Shown: positions 34,296 to 41,707 of the stretch, piece after piece | Layout of the letters: every line of letters starts with the position of its first letter | Numbering within the stretch: position 1 is the stretch's first letter | DNA from: Thalassobius sp002708925 | Lineage (GTDB): Bacteria; Pseudomonadota; Alphaproteobacteria; Rhodobacterales; Rhodobacteraceae | Reading direction: 5' to 3' | NCBI RefSeq assembly: GCF_049803795.1 | Contig: NZ_JBNAGJ010000001.1 | Location: 558,001 to 622,000 of the forward strand | Length of the DNA stretch: 64,000 nt | Program-made: the position numbers and the translations under genes | Notes under the pieces: model-generated | The model's database searches: none | Told to the model about the DNA's origin: nothing | Seen by the model: the letters and a program-made list of their open reading frames with translations, nothing else

Positions 34296-35204
34296 ATGAC
34301 GACCAAGGTATTCATTGACGGCGAAGCTGGCACGACCGGCCTGCAAATCCGTGACCGCCTGATCCTGCGAGACGATATTCAGCTGATCCAGATCGACCCG
34401 GCCCTGCGCAAGGACGATGCCGCCCGGTATGACGCCTTTGCCGCGGCCGACGTGGCGATCCTGTGCCTGCCCGACGAGGCCGCGCGGGCTGCGGTGGCCC
34501 TGTCCGCCGATCTGGATGTGCGGATCATCGACGCCAGCACAGCGCATCGGGTGCACCCCGATTGGGCCTATGGTCTGCCCGAGCTGTCGGCCGCGCAGGC
34601 GCAGCGGATCAGAACCGCGCGTTATGTGGCCAATCCGGGCTGCTATTCCACGGGGGCGATTGCGCTGCTGGCTCCGCTGGTGGCGGCGGGGCTGGTGCCG
34701 GCGGATGCGCCGATCTCGATCAACGCGGTCAGCGGCTATACCGGCGGAGGCAAAGCCCTGATCGCGGAATATGACGCGGGCACGGCCCCGGCGCATTTCG
34801 TCTATGCCACCGGGCTGCAACACAAGCACCTGCCCGAGATCGTGGAATATGCCGGTCTGTCCGAGGCGCCGATCTTTGTGCCTGCCGTTGGCGATTTCGC
34901 CCAAGGCATGGCGGTGCAGATCCCGCTGCATCTGGGCGCGCTGGGAACGGGGGCGACAATGCAAAGCCTGCATGACGCTCTGAGCGCGCATTACGGGGCA
35001 GGGGGCAATATCCGCGTTCTGCCGCTGGACGCTCAGGACAGCCGGATCGTACCCTCTGCGCTGAACGATACCAATTTCCTGGATATTAGCGTGCGCGGGG
35101 ATGCCGGCAGCGGCCGTGTGGTGCTGATCGCGGTGCTGGATAACCTGGGCAAGGGCGCCTCGGGGGCCGCCGTGCAGAACCTGGATCTGATGATCGGCGC
35201 CTGA
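34296..35204 (+). CDS. argC: N-acetyl-gamma-glutamyl-phosphate reductase (short type)
   Basis: A 302-residue ArgC type 2 enzyme, the NADPH-dependent third step of arginine synthesis. The NAD fold is FIDGEAGTTGLQIRDRL, and the catalytic Cys116 lies in VANPGCYSTGAIALLAPL; AVSGYTGGGKALI follows. Length (about 300-310) matches the short alphaproteobacterial type rather than the 340-residue form. AGGAGGACG precedes the start, and a strong terminator follows at 35225. Confidence 0.95.
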   Translation: MTTKVFIDGEAGTTGLQIRDRLILRDDIQLIQIDPALRKDDAARYDAFAAADVAILCLPDEAARAAVALSADLDVRIIDASTAHRVHPDWAYGLPELSAAQAQRIRTARYVANPGCYSTGAIALLAPLVAAGLVPADAPISINAVSGYTGGGKALIAEYDAGTAPAHFVYATGLQHKHLPEIVEYAGLSEAPIFVPAVGDFAQGMAVQIPLHLGALGTGATMQSLHDALSAHYGAGGNIRVLPLDAQDSRIVPSALNDTNFLDISVRGDAGSGRVVLIAVLDNLGKGASGAAVQNLDLMIGA

Positions 35205-35224
35205 ACCGCGATGACATGACCTGA

Positions 35225-35253
35225 AACGCCGCCCGCTTGAGGCGGCGTTTTTA
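35225..35253 (+). terminator. Terminator of argC
   Basis: AACGCCGCC and GGCGGCGTT enclose a seven-base loop and are followed by TTTATT. The next gene (lipB) converges from the other side. Confidence 0.9.
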
Positions 35254-35272
35254 TTCAGGCTTCATTCCGGAT

Positions 35273-35926
35273 TTATTCCGCGCCAAACACCGCCTCGAAC
35301 GAGGCCCGGAGCACCACGTCCAGATCGGTCATGCTGACGGGCAGGCCCAGATCGACCAGGCTGGTGACGCCATGTTCGGTGATCCCGCAGGGGACGATGC
35401 CGGTGAAATGCTCCAGGTCCGGTTCGACGTTGATCGAGATCCCGTGGAAGCTGACCCATTTGCGCAGGCGGATGCCGATGGCGGCGATCTTGTCCTCTTG
35501 CGGCTGCCCGTTGATGCCTAGCGGTTTGTCATTGCGAGAGACCCAGACACCGACGCGGCCTTCGCGGATCTCGCCACGGACGTTGAACTGGTCCAGCGTG
35601 GCGATCACCCATTCTTCCAGCTTTTGCACGAATTTGCGGACGTCGCGGCCGCGCTTGTTCAGGTCCAGCATCACATAGGCCACGCGCTGGCCCGGCCCGT
35701 GATAGGTATATTGCCCGCCGCGTTTGGACGGGTAGACGGGAAAGCGGTCAGGATCGGTCAGGTCGGCGGGCCTGGCCGAGGTGCCAGCGGTATAGAGCGG
35801 CGGATGCTCGACCAGCCAGATACATTCGTCGGCCTCGCCCGCGGCGATCCGGGCGGCGCGGTCCTCCATGAAGGTGACGGCTGTCTCATAGTCGGTCAGC
35901 CCCTCTGACGTGATCCACTCTACCAT
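35273..35926 (-). CDS. lipB: Lipoyl(octanoyl) transferase
   Basis: A 217-residue octanoyltransferase that moves octanoyl groups from acyl carrier protein to lipoyl domains. It contains the substrate loop VYPSKRGGQYTYHGPGQRVAY, the Lys in IGIRLRKWVSFHGISINVEPD and the catalytic Cys in GIVPCGITEHGVTS. All three are diagnostic. The start at 35926 gives the usual length. It is monocistronic and converges on argC. Confidence 0.96.
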   Translation of the reverse strand: MVEWITSEGLTDYETAVTFMEDRAARIAAGEADECIWLVEHPPLYTAGTSARPADLTDPDRFPVYPSKRGGQYTYHGPGQRVAYVMLDLNKRGRDVRKFVQKLEEWVIATLDQFNVRGEIREGRVGVWVSRNDKPLGINGQPQEDKIAAIGIRLRKWVSFHGISINVEPDLEHFTGIVPCGITEHGVTSLVDLGLPVSMTDLDVVLRASFEAVFGAE

Positions 35927-36044
35927 TGGAAAACCTGCCTTTGCGCCCGCAATCGGGGGTGGTTTGGGTCGTTTTTTTGTCGCCCAACGCCCAGTCCTGG
36001 GCTAACCTGATTCCATTCTTTCACAGTTATAGGGAGCGGGACGG

Positions 36045-37661
36045 ATGTTTTCCAAGTCGCTAAAGACAACTTTGGCAGCCTCGCTGATTGCAACGTCGAT
36101 GACGGCACCGGCATTTGCGGACAATCTGGGGGCGGCCATCATGGGCGGGATCATCGGCGGCGCGCTGATGAACGAGGCCAACAAGAACAAGAGCAAAAAG
36201 AAATACTATTCCGGCAATACGGTCGCGCGTCAGCAGAACCGCGAGGCGCAGACCGCGCTGAACTATTTCGGCTTTCCGGCGGGGACGGCGGACGGGGTGA
36301 TGGGCTCGCGTTCACGCGCGGCGGTGTCGCAATATCAGGTGTTCATGGGCTATCCGGGCACCGGACGCCTGACGCAATATGAACGCGATTTCCTGGTGTC
36401 TTCGTATCAGCGGGCGCAGATTGGCGGCCCGCAGGTCATCAAGGCGATGCAGGGCCCGCAGGGCGTGCGCGGCCTGCTGACCACCTGGCGGGACGAGGCT
36501 CAGGGCACCCGGACGGCCTATTCCGGCGGCTATGGCGGCGTGCCGATCGAGGTCAGCCAGGCCATTGACGAGATCGCCTCCAGCACCGAACCCAGCGCCG
36601 AGCAACTGATGCAACGGTCGGGTTTCATGCAACTGGCCGATCTGAATAATGACGGCAAGAACGATTATATTCTGGATACCTCGGTGTCGGGCAGCTCGTT
36701 CTGGTGCGGGGCCTCGCATTGTACGGTGATGGTGTTCGCCTCGGCGCCGCAGGGCTATCGGCGGATTGATTTTCAGGCGCGCGGCGTGACCCCGGCCAGC
36801 TTTAGCTGCCATCTGACCACCTGTTCGCTGAATGACGCGCAGCACAATCCGCCGAAACCTGTGGCGGCCTCGCCGGCCTATCCGCAGCAGGCCCCCAGCG
36901 CGCCGCAGACGATCATGACCTCGGGGCAGACGCAGGCGCCGGCCCAGCCGCTGGGCGGTATTCAGCCGTTCACCATGGCCGGGACAGAGCCGCAGCAGCC
37001 CTCGCTGGCCAGCCATTGCAGCAAGGTCAGCCTGCTGACCAACTCGAATGGCGGGTTCATGACCGTTTCCAGCATCACCGACCCCGATCTGGCCCTGTCC
37101 GAGCAATTCTGCCTGACCCGCACCTATGCCATCGGCACCGGAGAAAGCATGGTCAGCAAGGTCCAGGGCGCCAGCCAGGCCCAGATTGACGCGCAATGCG
37201 ACGCCTTCGGCCCGGCGTTGCAGCCCTATGTCGATAGCCTGGGCACCAAGGACGCGCTGGCCGTGAAGGGGGATGTGCAGAAATTCGTTCTGGGCTCGAA
37301 CATGTCCATTGGGCAATTGGCCAGCACCGCCAAGATCTGCCTCTATTCGGGCTATCGCCGGGATAAGCTGGATGTGGCGCTGGGGTCGGCGCTGCTGATG
37401 GTGGGGATCGGTCAGACGCCCTATGCCGAGCTGGTCGGCCACCATCTGTCGCAAGGCTTTGGTGCCCCGCGATCGGCCGCGCAGGCCCAGGGGTGGTACG
37501 ATATGGCGCTGCAAGCACTTGAGGGCGGAACCGAGCCGGTCTTTGCTCCTGGTCAACCCGAACGTATGGGCGTGATCAAGGCCGCCTCGGCTGCGCTGAA
37601 TGGTGGGGGCTTGCCTCAGGCCAGCCCGGCTGCCGCCCTGCCGACCTTCAAGATGGAATAA
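36045..37661 (+). CDS. Exported peptidoglycan-binding protein
   Basis: A 538-residue secreted protein. Residues 1-25 are a signal peptide. A glycine-zipper stretch (LGAAIMGGIIGGALM, 28-42) follows, then a peptidoglycan-binding-like domain (about 62-125, AQTALNYFGFPAGTADGVMG, SRAAVSQYQ). Next is a section with an EF-hand-like loop, DLNNDGKNDYILD (near 200), as in FG-GAP repeats. A Pro/Gln linker spans about 255-310 and a Cys-containing helical C-terminal domain ends the protein. The family is known only as hypothetical in Rhodobacterales. It may act in the outer envelope. A terminator follows 20 nt after the stop. Confidence 0.75.
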   Translation: MFSKSLKTTLAASLIATSMTAPAFADNLGAAIMGGIIGGALMNEANKNKSKKKYYSGNTVARQQNREAQTALNYFGFPAGTADGVMGSRSRAAVSQYQVFMGYPGTGRLTQYERDFLVSSYQRAQIGGPQVIKAMQGPQGVRGLLTTWRDEAQGTRTAYSGGYGGVPIEVSQAIDEIASSTEPSAEQLMQRSGFMQLADLNNDGKNDYILDTSVSGSSFWCGASHCTVMVFASAPQGYRRIDFQARGVTPASFSCHLTTCSLNDAQHNPPKPVAASPAYPQQAPSAPQTIMTSGQTQAPAQPLGGIQPFTMAGTEPQQPSLASHCSKVSLLTNSNGGFMTVSSITDPDLALSEQFCLTRTYAIGTGESMVSKVQGASQAQIDAQCDAFGPALQPYVDSLGTKDALAVKGDVQKFVLGSNMSIGQLASTAKICLYSGYRRDKLDVALGSALLMVGIGQTPYAELVGHHLSQGFGAPRSAAQAQGWYDMALQALEGGTEPVFAPGQPERMGVIKAASAALNGGGLPQASPAAALPTFKME

Positions 37662-37681
37662 GTCGCGGAACTGACGCCAAG

Positions 37682-37709
37682 AAGGGCCGGGTTTTTCCCG
37701 GCCCTTTTT
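37682..37709 (+). terminator. Terminator after the peptidoglycan-binding protein gene
   Basis: AAGGGCCGGG pairs with CCCGGCCCTT around a TTTTT loop and is followed by TTTG. Confidence 0.9.
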
Positions 37710-37810
37710 GCTGCGCCGGGCAATGTGGGAACCGGGCAGGGCAGAGGTGAATTTGCCTCTTCACATCCGCCCCGCGCTCGTCTATACGCCCCCCAACTAC
37801 CAGATCACGT

Positions 37811-37897
37811 GCGGCCGTGGCGGAATTGGTAGACGCGCAGCGTTGAGGTCGCTGTTCCTTAACCGGAGTGGAAGTTCGAGTCTTCTCGGCCGCACCA
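37811..37897 (+). tRNA. tRNA-Leu (anticodon GAG)
   Basis: An 87-nt class II tRNA. Acceptor stem 5' GCGGCCG pairs with 3' CGGCCGC; the D-loop region is TGGCGGAATTGGTAGACGC; the anticodon stem AGCG/CGCT encloses the loop TTGAGGT, giving anticodon GAG. A long variable arm (CTGTTCCTTAACCGGAGTG) and the T arm GGAAGTTCGAGTCTTC follow. The 3' CCA is encoded. It decodes CUC/CUU. Foreign DNA begins directly after the CCA. Confidence 0.97.
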
Positions 37898-37904
37898 TTT
37901 CACA

Positions 37905-38262
37905 TTTTGATGTGAAATACGCTAAAAAATCAAAGATTACAGGCGCTTGTGGGGTTCGGTAACCGTTTTGGCGGTCATACGCCAATGGGGCTTGGAAAGC
38001 CGTTTTCAGGATGGTTTTCCGCACTTCTAACGATCCAGTTTCATAGATATTCCAAGGGTTTGAGAGAAAACCTCTCAACAGTTCGATAATTTCGGACAGT
38101 GTGCTCTTTGTGCTGGCGTCTGATTTCAGTCTTTGCTTGGCCTGTAACCCGCATAGATCGCGCGGTTGAGCATGTCCGCCACCTTCTGTTGACGAATGGG
38201 CCATTGAGCGGGTCTTTAGGAAACTCGGGCTGGGTTTCCAAGAAACGCTTGGACGGTCCTTC
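37905..38262 (-). pseudogene. Large serine recombinase remnant
   Basis: Three pieces of one protein family lie in different frames on the minus strand. KRFLETQPEFPKDPLNG (about 38250-38200) is followed, after a frameshift, by QQKVADMLNRAIYAGYRPSK (about 38196-38137), then a stop and a gap. Then comes GFLSNPWNIYETGSLEVRKT with LKTAFQAPLAYDRQNGYRTP (about 38075-37940). In intact large serine recombinases these segments occur in this order, but about 150-200 residues are missing between the second and third. The N-terminal catalytic domain is absent. The last frame runs on into the antisense strand of tRNA-Leu, as expected for an integrase gene next to its attachment site. Confidence 0.78.
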
Positions 38263-38289
38263 ATAGTTATTGGGACCCATATAGAAGTC

Positions 38290-38710
38290 CATGACGTTGG
38301 CCGCAGCATACGCCTTTTGGTCCGCACAAGCGGGCGCTGAATTACCTTTCATTTGGTATCGTGTTCCTTCGATATTGGACCATTGCGGCTTGCTTCGTTG
38401 AGCCTTTGCCGGTATTGTCCGGGTGTTGATTTTACTTGGCCCGCCTGTTTGCTTCCTTCGCAAACACATCGTTGGTAGCGATGAGTGCGGGCCATACCTT
38501 TTCTTATAAGCTCATATTTGGCACCTGTCGAATCAATCGGGCCAATTTTTGGGGTTGTGCCCTTATGTCAGACCTCAGCTAACGGCAAGAAAAAGTTTAG
38601 CGTCACGGGAATTTTGGGAAAATTTCCCAATAGAGGCCAATTTTAGGGCCATTTCGCAAGGCAAAACCCTCACTTTCAGAACGCTTTTCTTATTTTTAGC
38701 GTCCCGACGC
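38290..38710. other. AT-rich stretch without a supported gene
   Basis: No reading frame here has coding character. An open frame on the minus strand (38041-38469) is mostly remnant sequence. A 17-nt perfect palindrome TTGGGAAAATTTCCCAA lies at 38614-38630, about 80 nt past the end of the seven-gene operon. The base composition is clearly lower in GC than either neighbour, suggesting an element boundary zone. Confidence 0.5.
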
Positions 38711-39076
38711 TCAATAGACCAAGAATTCCACATCCAGCGCCTGTGCCGCCCACTGTTCAGCGTATTGGTCGCGCACCCTAACGGGCGCTGGCCGCATCGC
38801 ATCATTGATTGCTGCGTCGGCATCAAAATCTTTGCCCAGCACTCGCGCAATGCGTTCAATGACCGCCCGCAGTTCAGCTTCGTCCTGCACCACATCGAAG
38901 GTATCGGCTTCGTAACTGATCAGGTCCAGCGGAAACGTCTCAAGACCCCGAAACGGTGACCCGTTGCCGAAACAAAGTTTGCCTTCTTTGTCGAGAACCA
39001 CGGTTGGTGGACAGTGCCCGCTATCAAGCCGAGTTTTGCGATTGGACTGACGTCCAACAGGACCTTTGCGTGTCAT
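38711..39076 (-). CDS. Island operon gene 7: hypothetical protein
   Basis: A 121-residue protein, the last gene of the island operon, overlapping the previous gene by 4 nt. The N-terminus is basic (MTRKGPVGRQSNRKTRLDSG). The rest is acidic and helical with DVVQDEAELRAVIERIARVL and a C-terminal VRDQYAEQWAAQALDVEFLV. No family is recognised. The mix of a basic arm and an acidic helical body could suit a nucleic-acid-binding or virion/terminase-associated protein, but nothing decides this. Confidence 0.6.
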   Translation of the reverse strand: MTRKGPVGRQSNRKTRLDSGHCPPTVVLDKEGKLCFGNGSPFRGLETFPLDLISYEADTFDVVQDEAELRAVIERIARVLGKDFDADAAINDAMRPAPVRVRDQYAEQWAAQALDVEFLVY

Positions 39077-39432
39077 TTCAGAAAATCCTCATTCGCACGC
39101 CGGTTGCGGCGGCGTTGTTCGCGTAGCTTGAGACATTGGACGCATTCTGAACCGCGCCGCCCGCCACGCAGCTTTCGCACCGAGTACGCACCGCAATGCG
39201 GGCAACGCTCGCCAGTGAAGGCAAAACGCAACCCGCTGACGCGGGCTTCACCAACGCTGACAATACGGCGAACATGCCGCCCGTCGCTGTAATAGTCGGC
39301 TGCGCTGTCATAGTGCTCAGCGAACAGATGGGCCGCGTCAGCGGCGCTAACTGGCCCGGTTGGCAAATTGGCAGACGAACATTCGTCCGTCAGGATGGAT
39401 GCGGGCACGGCGAAGGGGAGGTTATTTTTCAT
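39073..39432 (-). CDS. Island operon gene 6: four-cysteine zinc-knuckle protein
   Basis: A 119-residue protein. The C-terminal third has a probable zinc site C77-PH-C80 and C97-VQ-C100, in the sequence ERCPHCGAYSVRKLRGGRRG, then SECVQC, followed by a very basic tail LREQRRRNRRAN. Such modules bind nucleic acid; a treble-clef or HNH-like origin is possible, but no HNH histidines are evident. The ATG at 39432 lies inside the end of gene 5 (11-nt overlap), preceded by GAGGTC; a longer form from 39480 is less likely. Confidence 0.68.
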   Translation of the reverse strand: MKNNLPFAVPASILTDECSSANLPTGPVSAADAAHLFAEHYDSAADYYSDGRHVRRIVSVGEARVSGLRFAFTGERCPHCGAYSVRKLRGGRRGSECVQCLKLREQRRRNRRANEDFLK

Positions 39433-39754
39433 TGAAGACCTCATTGCCCCCGAAGGAACTATGAGCATCGAGGATTGCACCCAATTTCTGCGCTGCCATC
39501 AACAACAGCCCGTCATTGTCAGCGGGCTTCACGGGGGCTTTCTGCGTTGCGTTTGGATCGCCGGGCGGAAGAGCTTCCATGTGCTTGCTCAAAGAATCCA
39601 GAGCGCTTGAAAGCGTCGTACAAACGGATTCGACGGCACGCAAACGGGCGTCGATCACCCGACTATCCGCGTTTTCCAGTGCCGCCACACCCGCTTTAAG
39701 TTCAGCCAGACTTGTTGTTGCTACAAATACCAAGCTTTCAATAGGCGTGCTCAT
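39422..39754 (-). CDS. Island operon gene 5: short coiled-coil protein
   Basis: A 110-residue protein. Residues 10-65 have heptad-like Leu/Ala/Val spacing (LAELKAGVAALENADSRVID and ARLRAVESVCTTLSSALDSL), suggesting a coiled coil and oligomerisation. The C-terminus has LLLMAAQKLGAILDAHSSFG. No family is recognised. It overlaps gene 4 by 4 nt and gene 6 by 11 nt. Confidence 0.6.
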   Translation of the reverse strand: MSTPIESLVFVATTSLAELKAGVAALENADSRVIDARLRAVESVCTTLSSALDSLSKHMEALPPGDPNATQKAPVKPADNDGLLLMAAQKLGAILDAHSSFGGNEVFNEK

Positions 39755-40239
39755 TTCGAATACTCCAAAATTTGGCGCGCCATTGCTTCAACGTCACTGT
39801 CATCGACTGTCTGCGTTGCGCCCGGATTTTCGACGCGACGCGCAATGCGATTTTGTCGCGACACATGCCGTACCAGCCCCTGTTTGATGGTATTCGCGAG
39901 TTTGAGAGCGTTGTGGGCGGTCGCCAATTCTGCCGCCCGGCGCAAATGGACGCTGATTTCATCCATCAGATTCAGAAGCGCTTGGGGTTCTGTGCTGACT
40001 TCTACCGGAGCCGCTGCACCCCCTTTCTGTTTAGCCAGAAAAGAACGCCTAGAGGCCGTACGCTTGGCAGCGCGGCTGGATTGTACGCGCGCGGCGGGTG
40101 ACCGCTCAGGGCGCGGGCCGGGGCGGGACTCAATCCAAGCATCCTGATAAGACAAGCCCTCGACTGCCACCAGCCGCGCAAACATTTCATCGTCTTCCCG
40201 CGCCAACGGGATTGATCCGTCTTCAAATGCGCTCATCAT
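39751..40239 (-). CDS. Island operon gene 4: terminase small subunit-like protein
   Basis: A 162-residue protein. Its N-terminal half (EMFARLVAVEGLSYQDAWIE, then SPAARVQSSRAAKRTASRRS) recalls the helix-turn-helix part of phage small terminase subunits, in which a phrase such as VAEGLSQTDAY is followed by conserved Ala/Arg/Val repeats. The C-terminal half is helical (NLMDEISVHLRRAAELATAH, then ANTIKQGLVRHVSRQNRIAR). The similarity is weak and by eye only. A second Met is at 40236. It overlaps gene 3 by 17 nt. Confidence 0.58.
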   Translation of the reverse strand: MMSAFEDGSIPLAREDDEMFARLVAVEGLSYQDAWIESRPGPRPERSPAARVQSSRAAKRTASRRSFLAKQKGGAAAPVEVSTEPQALLNLMDEISVHLRRAAELATAHNALKLANTIKQGLVRHVSRQNRIARRVENPGATQTVDDSDVEAMARQILEYSK

Positions 40240-40408
40240 TGATCACCTGAATGATGTGTCCCCGCTCTTCGCTCGTGACATAAGAGTAATCGCCGCCGGG
40301 GCCGGTCCAGAGCCAGCCACCGCGCGGGGCCGGTTCAAACATGGAGCGCGGGTCCGCGCCGTACCGGCGCAACTCGGCAAGAATGCGTTCAGTCAAACCG
40401 GTCATCAC
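40223..40408 (-). CDS. Island operon gene 3: 61-residue hypothetical protein
   Basis: A 61-residue protein: GLTERILAELRRYGADPRSM, then an Arg/Gly/Trp-rich middle (RGGWLWTGPGGDYSYVTSEE) and HIIQVINDE at the end. It overlaps gene 2 by 4 nt and gene 4 by 17 nt, which supports translation. No family is recognised. Confidence 0.55.
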   Translation of the reverse strand: MMTGLTERILAELRRYGADPRSMFEPAPRGGWLWTGPGGDYSYVTSEERGHIIQVINDERI

Positions 40409-40665
40409 ACCACCTCGCGCGCAGCGGGTCGCGCCAGTTCGCGCAGTTTCGTTTCATGCAGCGCCCCGAAATGGCGACTGTGCCGATAGAGGAAGGCAAC
40501 GGCGGCATCAATCGGATAGCCGCGCTCCTGCCATGCAGACCGGCGCGACCGAACGGACTCCGTGGGTGCTTGCGGCCTGCCTGCAACGCGCAGGAACTTG
40601 GAAAAGCTAGGTGCGTCCACACCCATCACTTCGGCCATATCGCCGTTTGAGACGTACAGAGTCAC
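40405..40665 (-). CDS. Island operon gene 2: small HTH-like protein
   Basis: An 86-residue basic protein. VSNGDMAEVMGVDAPSFSKF has the spacing of a helix-turn-helix, as in Nu1-type phage DNA-packaging proteins or small regulators. The rest (SVRSRRSAWQERGYPIDAAV, AFLYRHSRHFGALHETKLRE) is Arg-rich and probably helical. Whether it is a regulator or a packaging factor cannot be told. The 4-nt overlaps on both sides show translational coupling. Confidence 0.6.
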   Translation of the reverse strand: MTLYVSNGDMAEVMGVDAPSFSKFLRVAGRPQAPTESVRSRRSAWQERGYPIDAAVAFLYRHSRHFGALHETKLRELARPAAREVV

Positions 40666-41180
40666 AGGCCCAGTTCCCGTACGCGCGCCATTTTCATCGC
40701 CGCCAGGAGGCGTTCCAGTTCTTGGAGCGCGGCGGCTTTCTCTGCCGGGCTGAGGGGCTGACGCTTGGTTTCGCCGGGGCCGGGAAGGCGCTGGCCCAGT
40801 TCGCGGGCACGTGCCATGCGCTCACCGGGTGACAATTTGGAAAGCTCAGTTTCCAGCGCTTCAACGGCTTGGGCGTGACGGTCATTCTTCGCGTCTGCTA
40901 CGGCTTCCATCACGGCGCGCTCTTCGGCAGCCCTTTGGAAGGATTCCAGCCCATGGGCCTCAGCTTCCGCGAACCAATCGCCAACAGGTTCGTTTTCATT
41001 CAGCATGACCTGCAAGCGAGCGGACGGCAGGCTATATGCCTCGTCAACGCTCATCCGAATGCCTTGCCGCGCGGCCTGCGCGATGACGTTTGCAGCGGCT
41101 TCCTGAGCACGCGATTTCATTACTTGGTTGTTTTCGTCGTCAATCAGTTTCTTGAACGACGACAGGTTGTCGATTGCCAT
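40662..41180 (-). CDS. Island operon gene 1: charged helical protein
   Basis: A 172-residue, first gene of the operon. It is almost all alpha-helical and charged: NLSSFKKLIDDENNQVMKSR, AVEALETELSKLSPGERMAR, ALQELERLLAAMKMARVREL. No enzyme motif or membrane segment is visible. A 32-nt near-palindrome lies 13-44 nt ahead of the start codon. No family is recognised. Confidence 0.62.
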   Translation of the reverse strand: MAIDNLSSFKKLIDDENNQVMKSRAQEAAANVIAQAARQGIRMSVDEAYSLPSARLQVMLNENEPVGDWFAEAEAHGLESFQRAAEERAVMEAVADAKNDRHAQAVEALETELSKLSPGERMARARELGQRLPGPGETKRQPLSPAEKAAALQELERLLAAMKMARVRELGL

Positions 41181-41449
41181 TTTCGTGTTTCCGATGTGTG
41201 AGGAAAATTTTCTCTTGACACATCATATACCACAAAAGCGAATCGCTGACAAATGTGGGCGGTCGCGCTCGGTTGCAGTCAGTATTGATGAGTGTAATTT
41301 CCCGTCATGCTAAACAAGTAAGTAAAATCAGATACTTAGTTGAAGTTGGGCTTGACTGAACCGACGCAGATGTTCTATCTAGCAGTCACCGAAACGAAAC
41401 CGCGCGGCGTTGCGCACAGGAGAGGGACCGTAGGTATGGGAATGTAGAC
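41181..41449. promoter_or_regulatory. Divergent control region of the island with 32-nt operator-like palindrome
   Basis: This AT-rich region separates the minus-strand operon from the plus-strand PrtN-family gene. GATGTGT (41193-41199) is mirrored by ACACATC (41218-41224) around a near-palindromic GAGGAAAATTTTCTC centre. It lies just ahead of operon gene 1 and is the likely operator of that operon. The rest of the region (41225-41449) has no coding frame I can support. Confidence 0.5.
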
Positions 41450-41707
41450 GTGAATACGCTTTGGATGTTGATGGGGCAGTATGAGGGTCAGCCGGTTATT
41501 CCCGTAGATGTGGTCGCGCGCGATCATTTTGGTTTGGATCGGCGGGTTTTTCTTCGCAAGGTGGATGATGGGAGCATTGCGCTGCCGGTGATGCGAATGG
41601 AAGAGAGCCAAAAGAGTGCCAAGGGCGTACATGTGCATGACCTTGCTGAATACATCGACCGGCGGCGGGCTGACGCCCGCCGAGAATTCGAACAGCTACA
41701 CCACTAA
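41450..41707 (+). CDS. PrtN-family (pyocin activator-like) regulator
   Basis: An 85-residue protein matching the pyocin activator PrtN family: NTLWMLMGQYEGQPVIPVDV, then FLRKVDDGSIALPVMRMEES, QKSAKGVHVHDLAEYIDRRR. In Pseudomonas PrtN switches on pyocin genes; in islands and prophages, relatives sit next to integrases and may act as excisionase or activator. The GTG start has AGGAGAGGG about 30 nt upstream, and the proximal Shine-Dalgarno is weak. Its stop overlaps the convergent integrase stop by 4 nt. Confidence 0.85.
   Translation: MNTLWMLMGQYEGQPVIPVDVVARDHFGLDRRVFLRKVDDGSIALPVMRMEESQKSAKGVHVHDLAEYIDRRRADARREFEQLHH

Noticed and set aside
37797..38327. Open frame on the minus strand covering tRNA-Leu as an intact gene
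   Set aside because: Only its middle part is recombinase-like; the rest is antisense of the tRNA or lies in a wrong frame, so it is treated as a pseudogene.
38575..38895. 106-codon minus-strand frame overlapping operon gene 7
   Set aside because: Lies mostly in another frame of the 38711-39076 gene and extends into AT-rich non-coding DNA.
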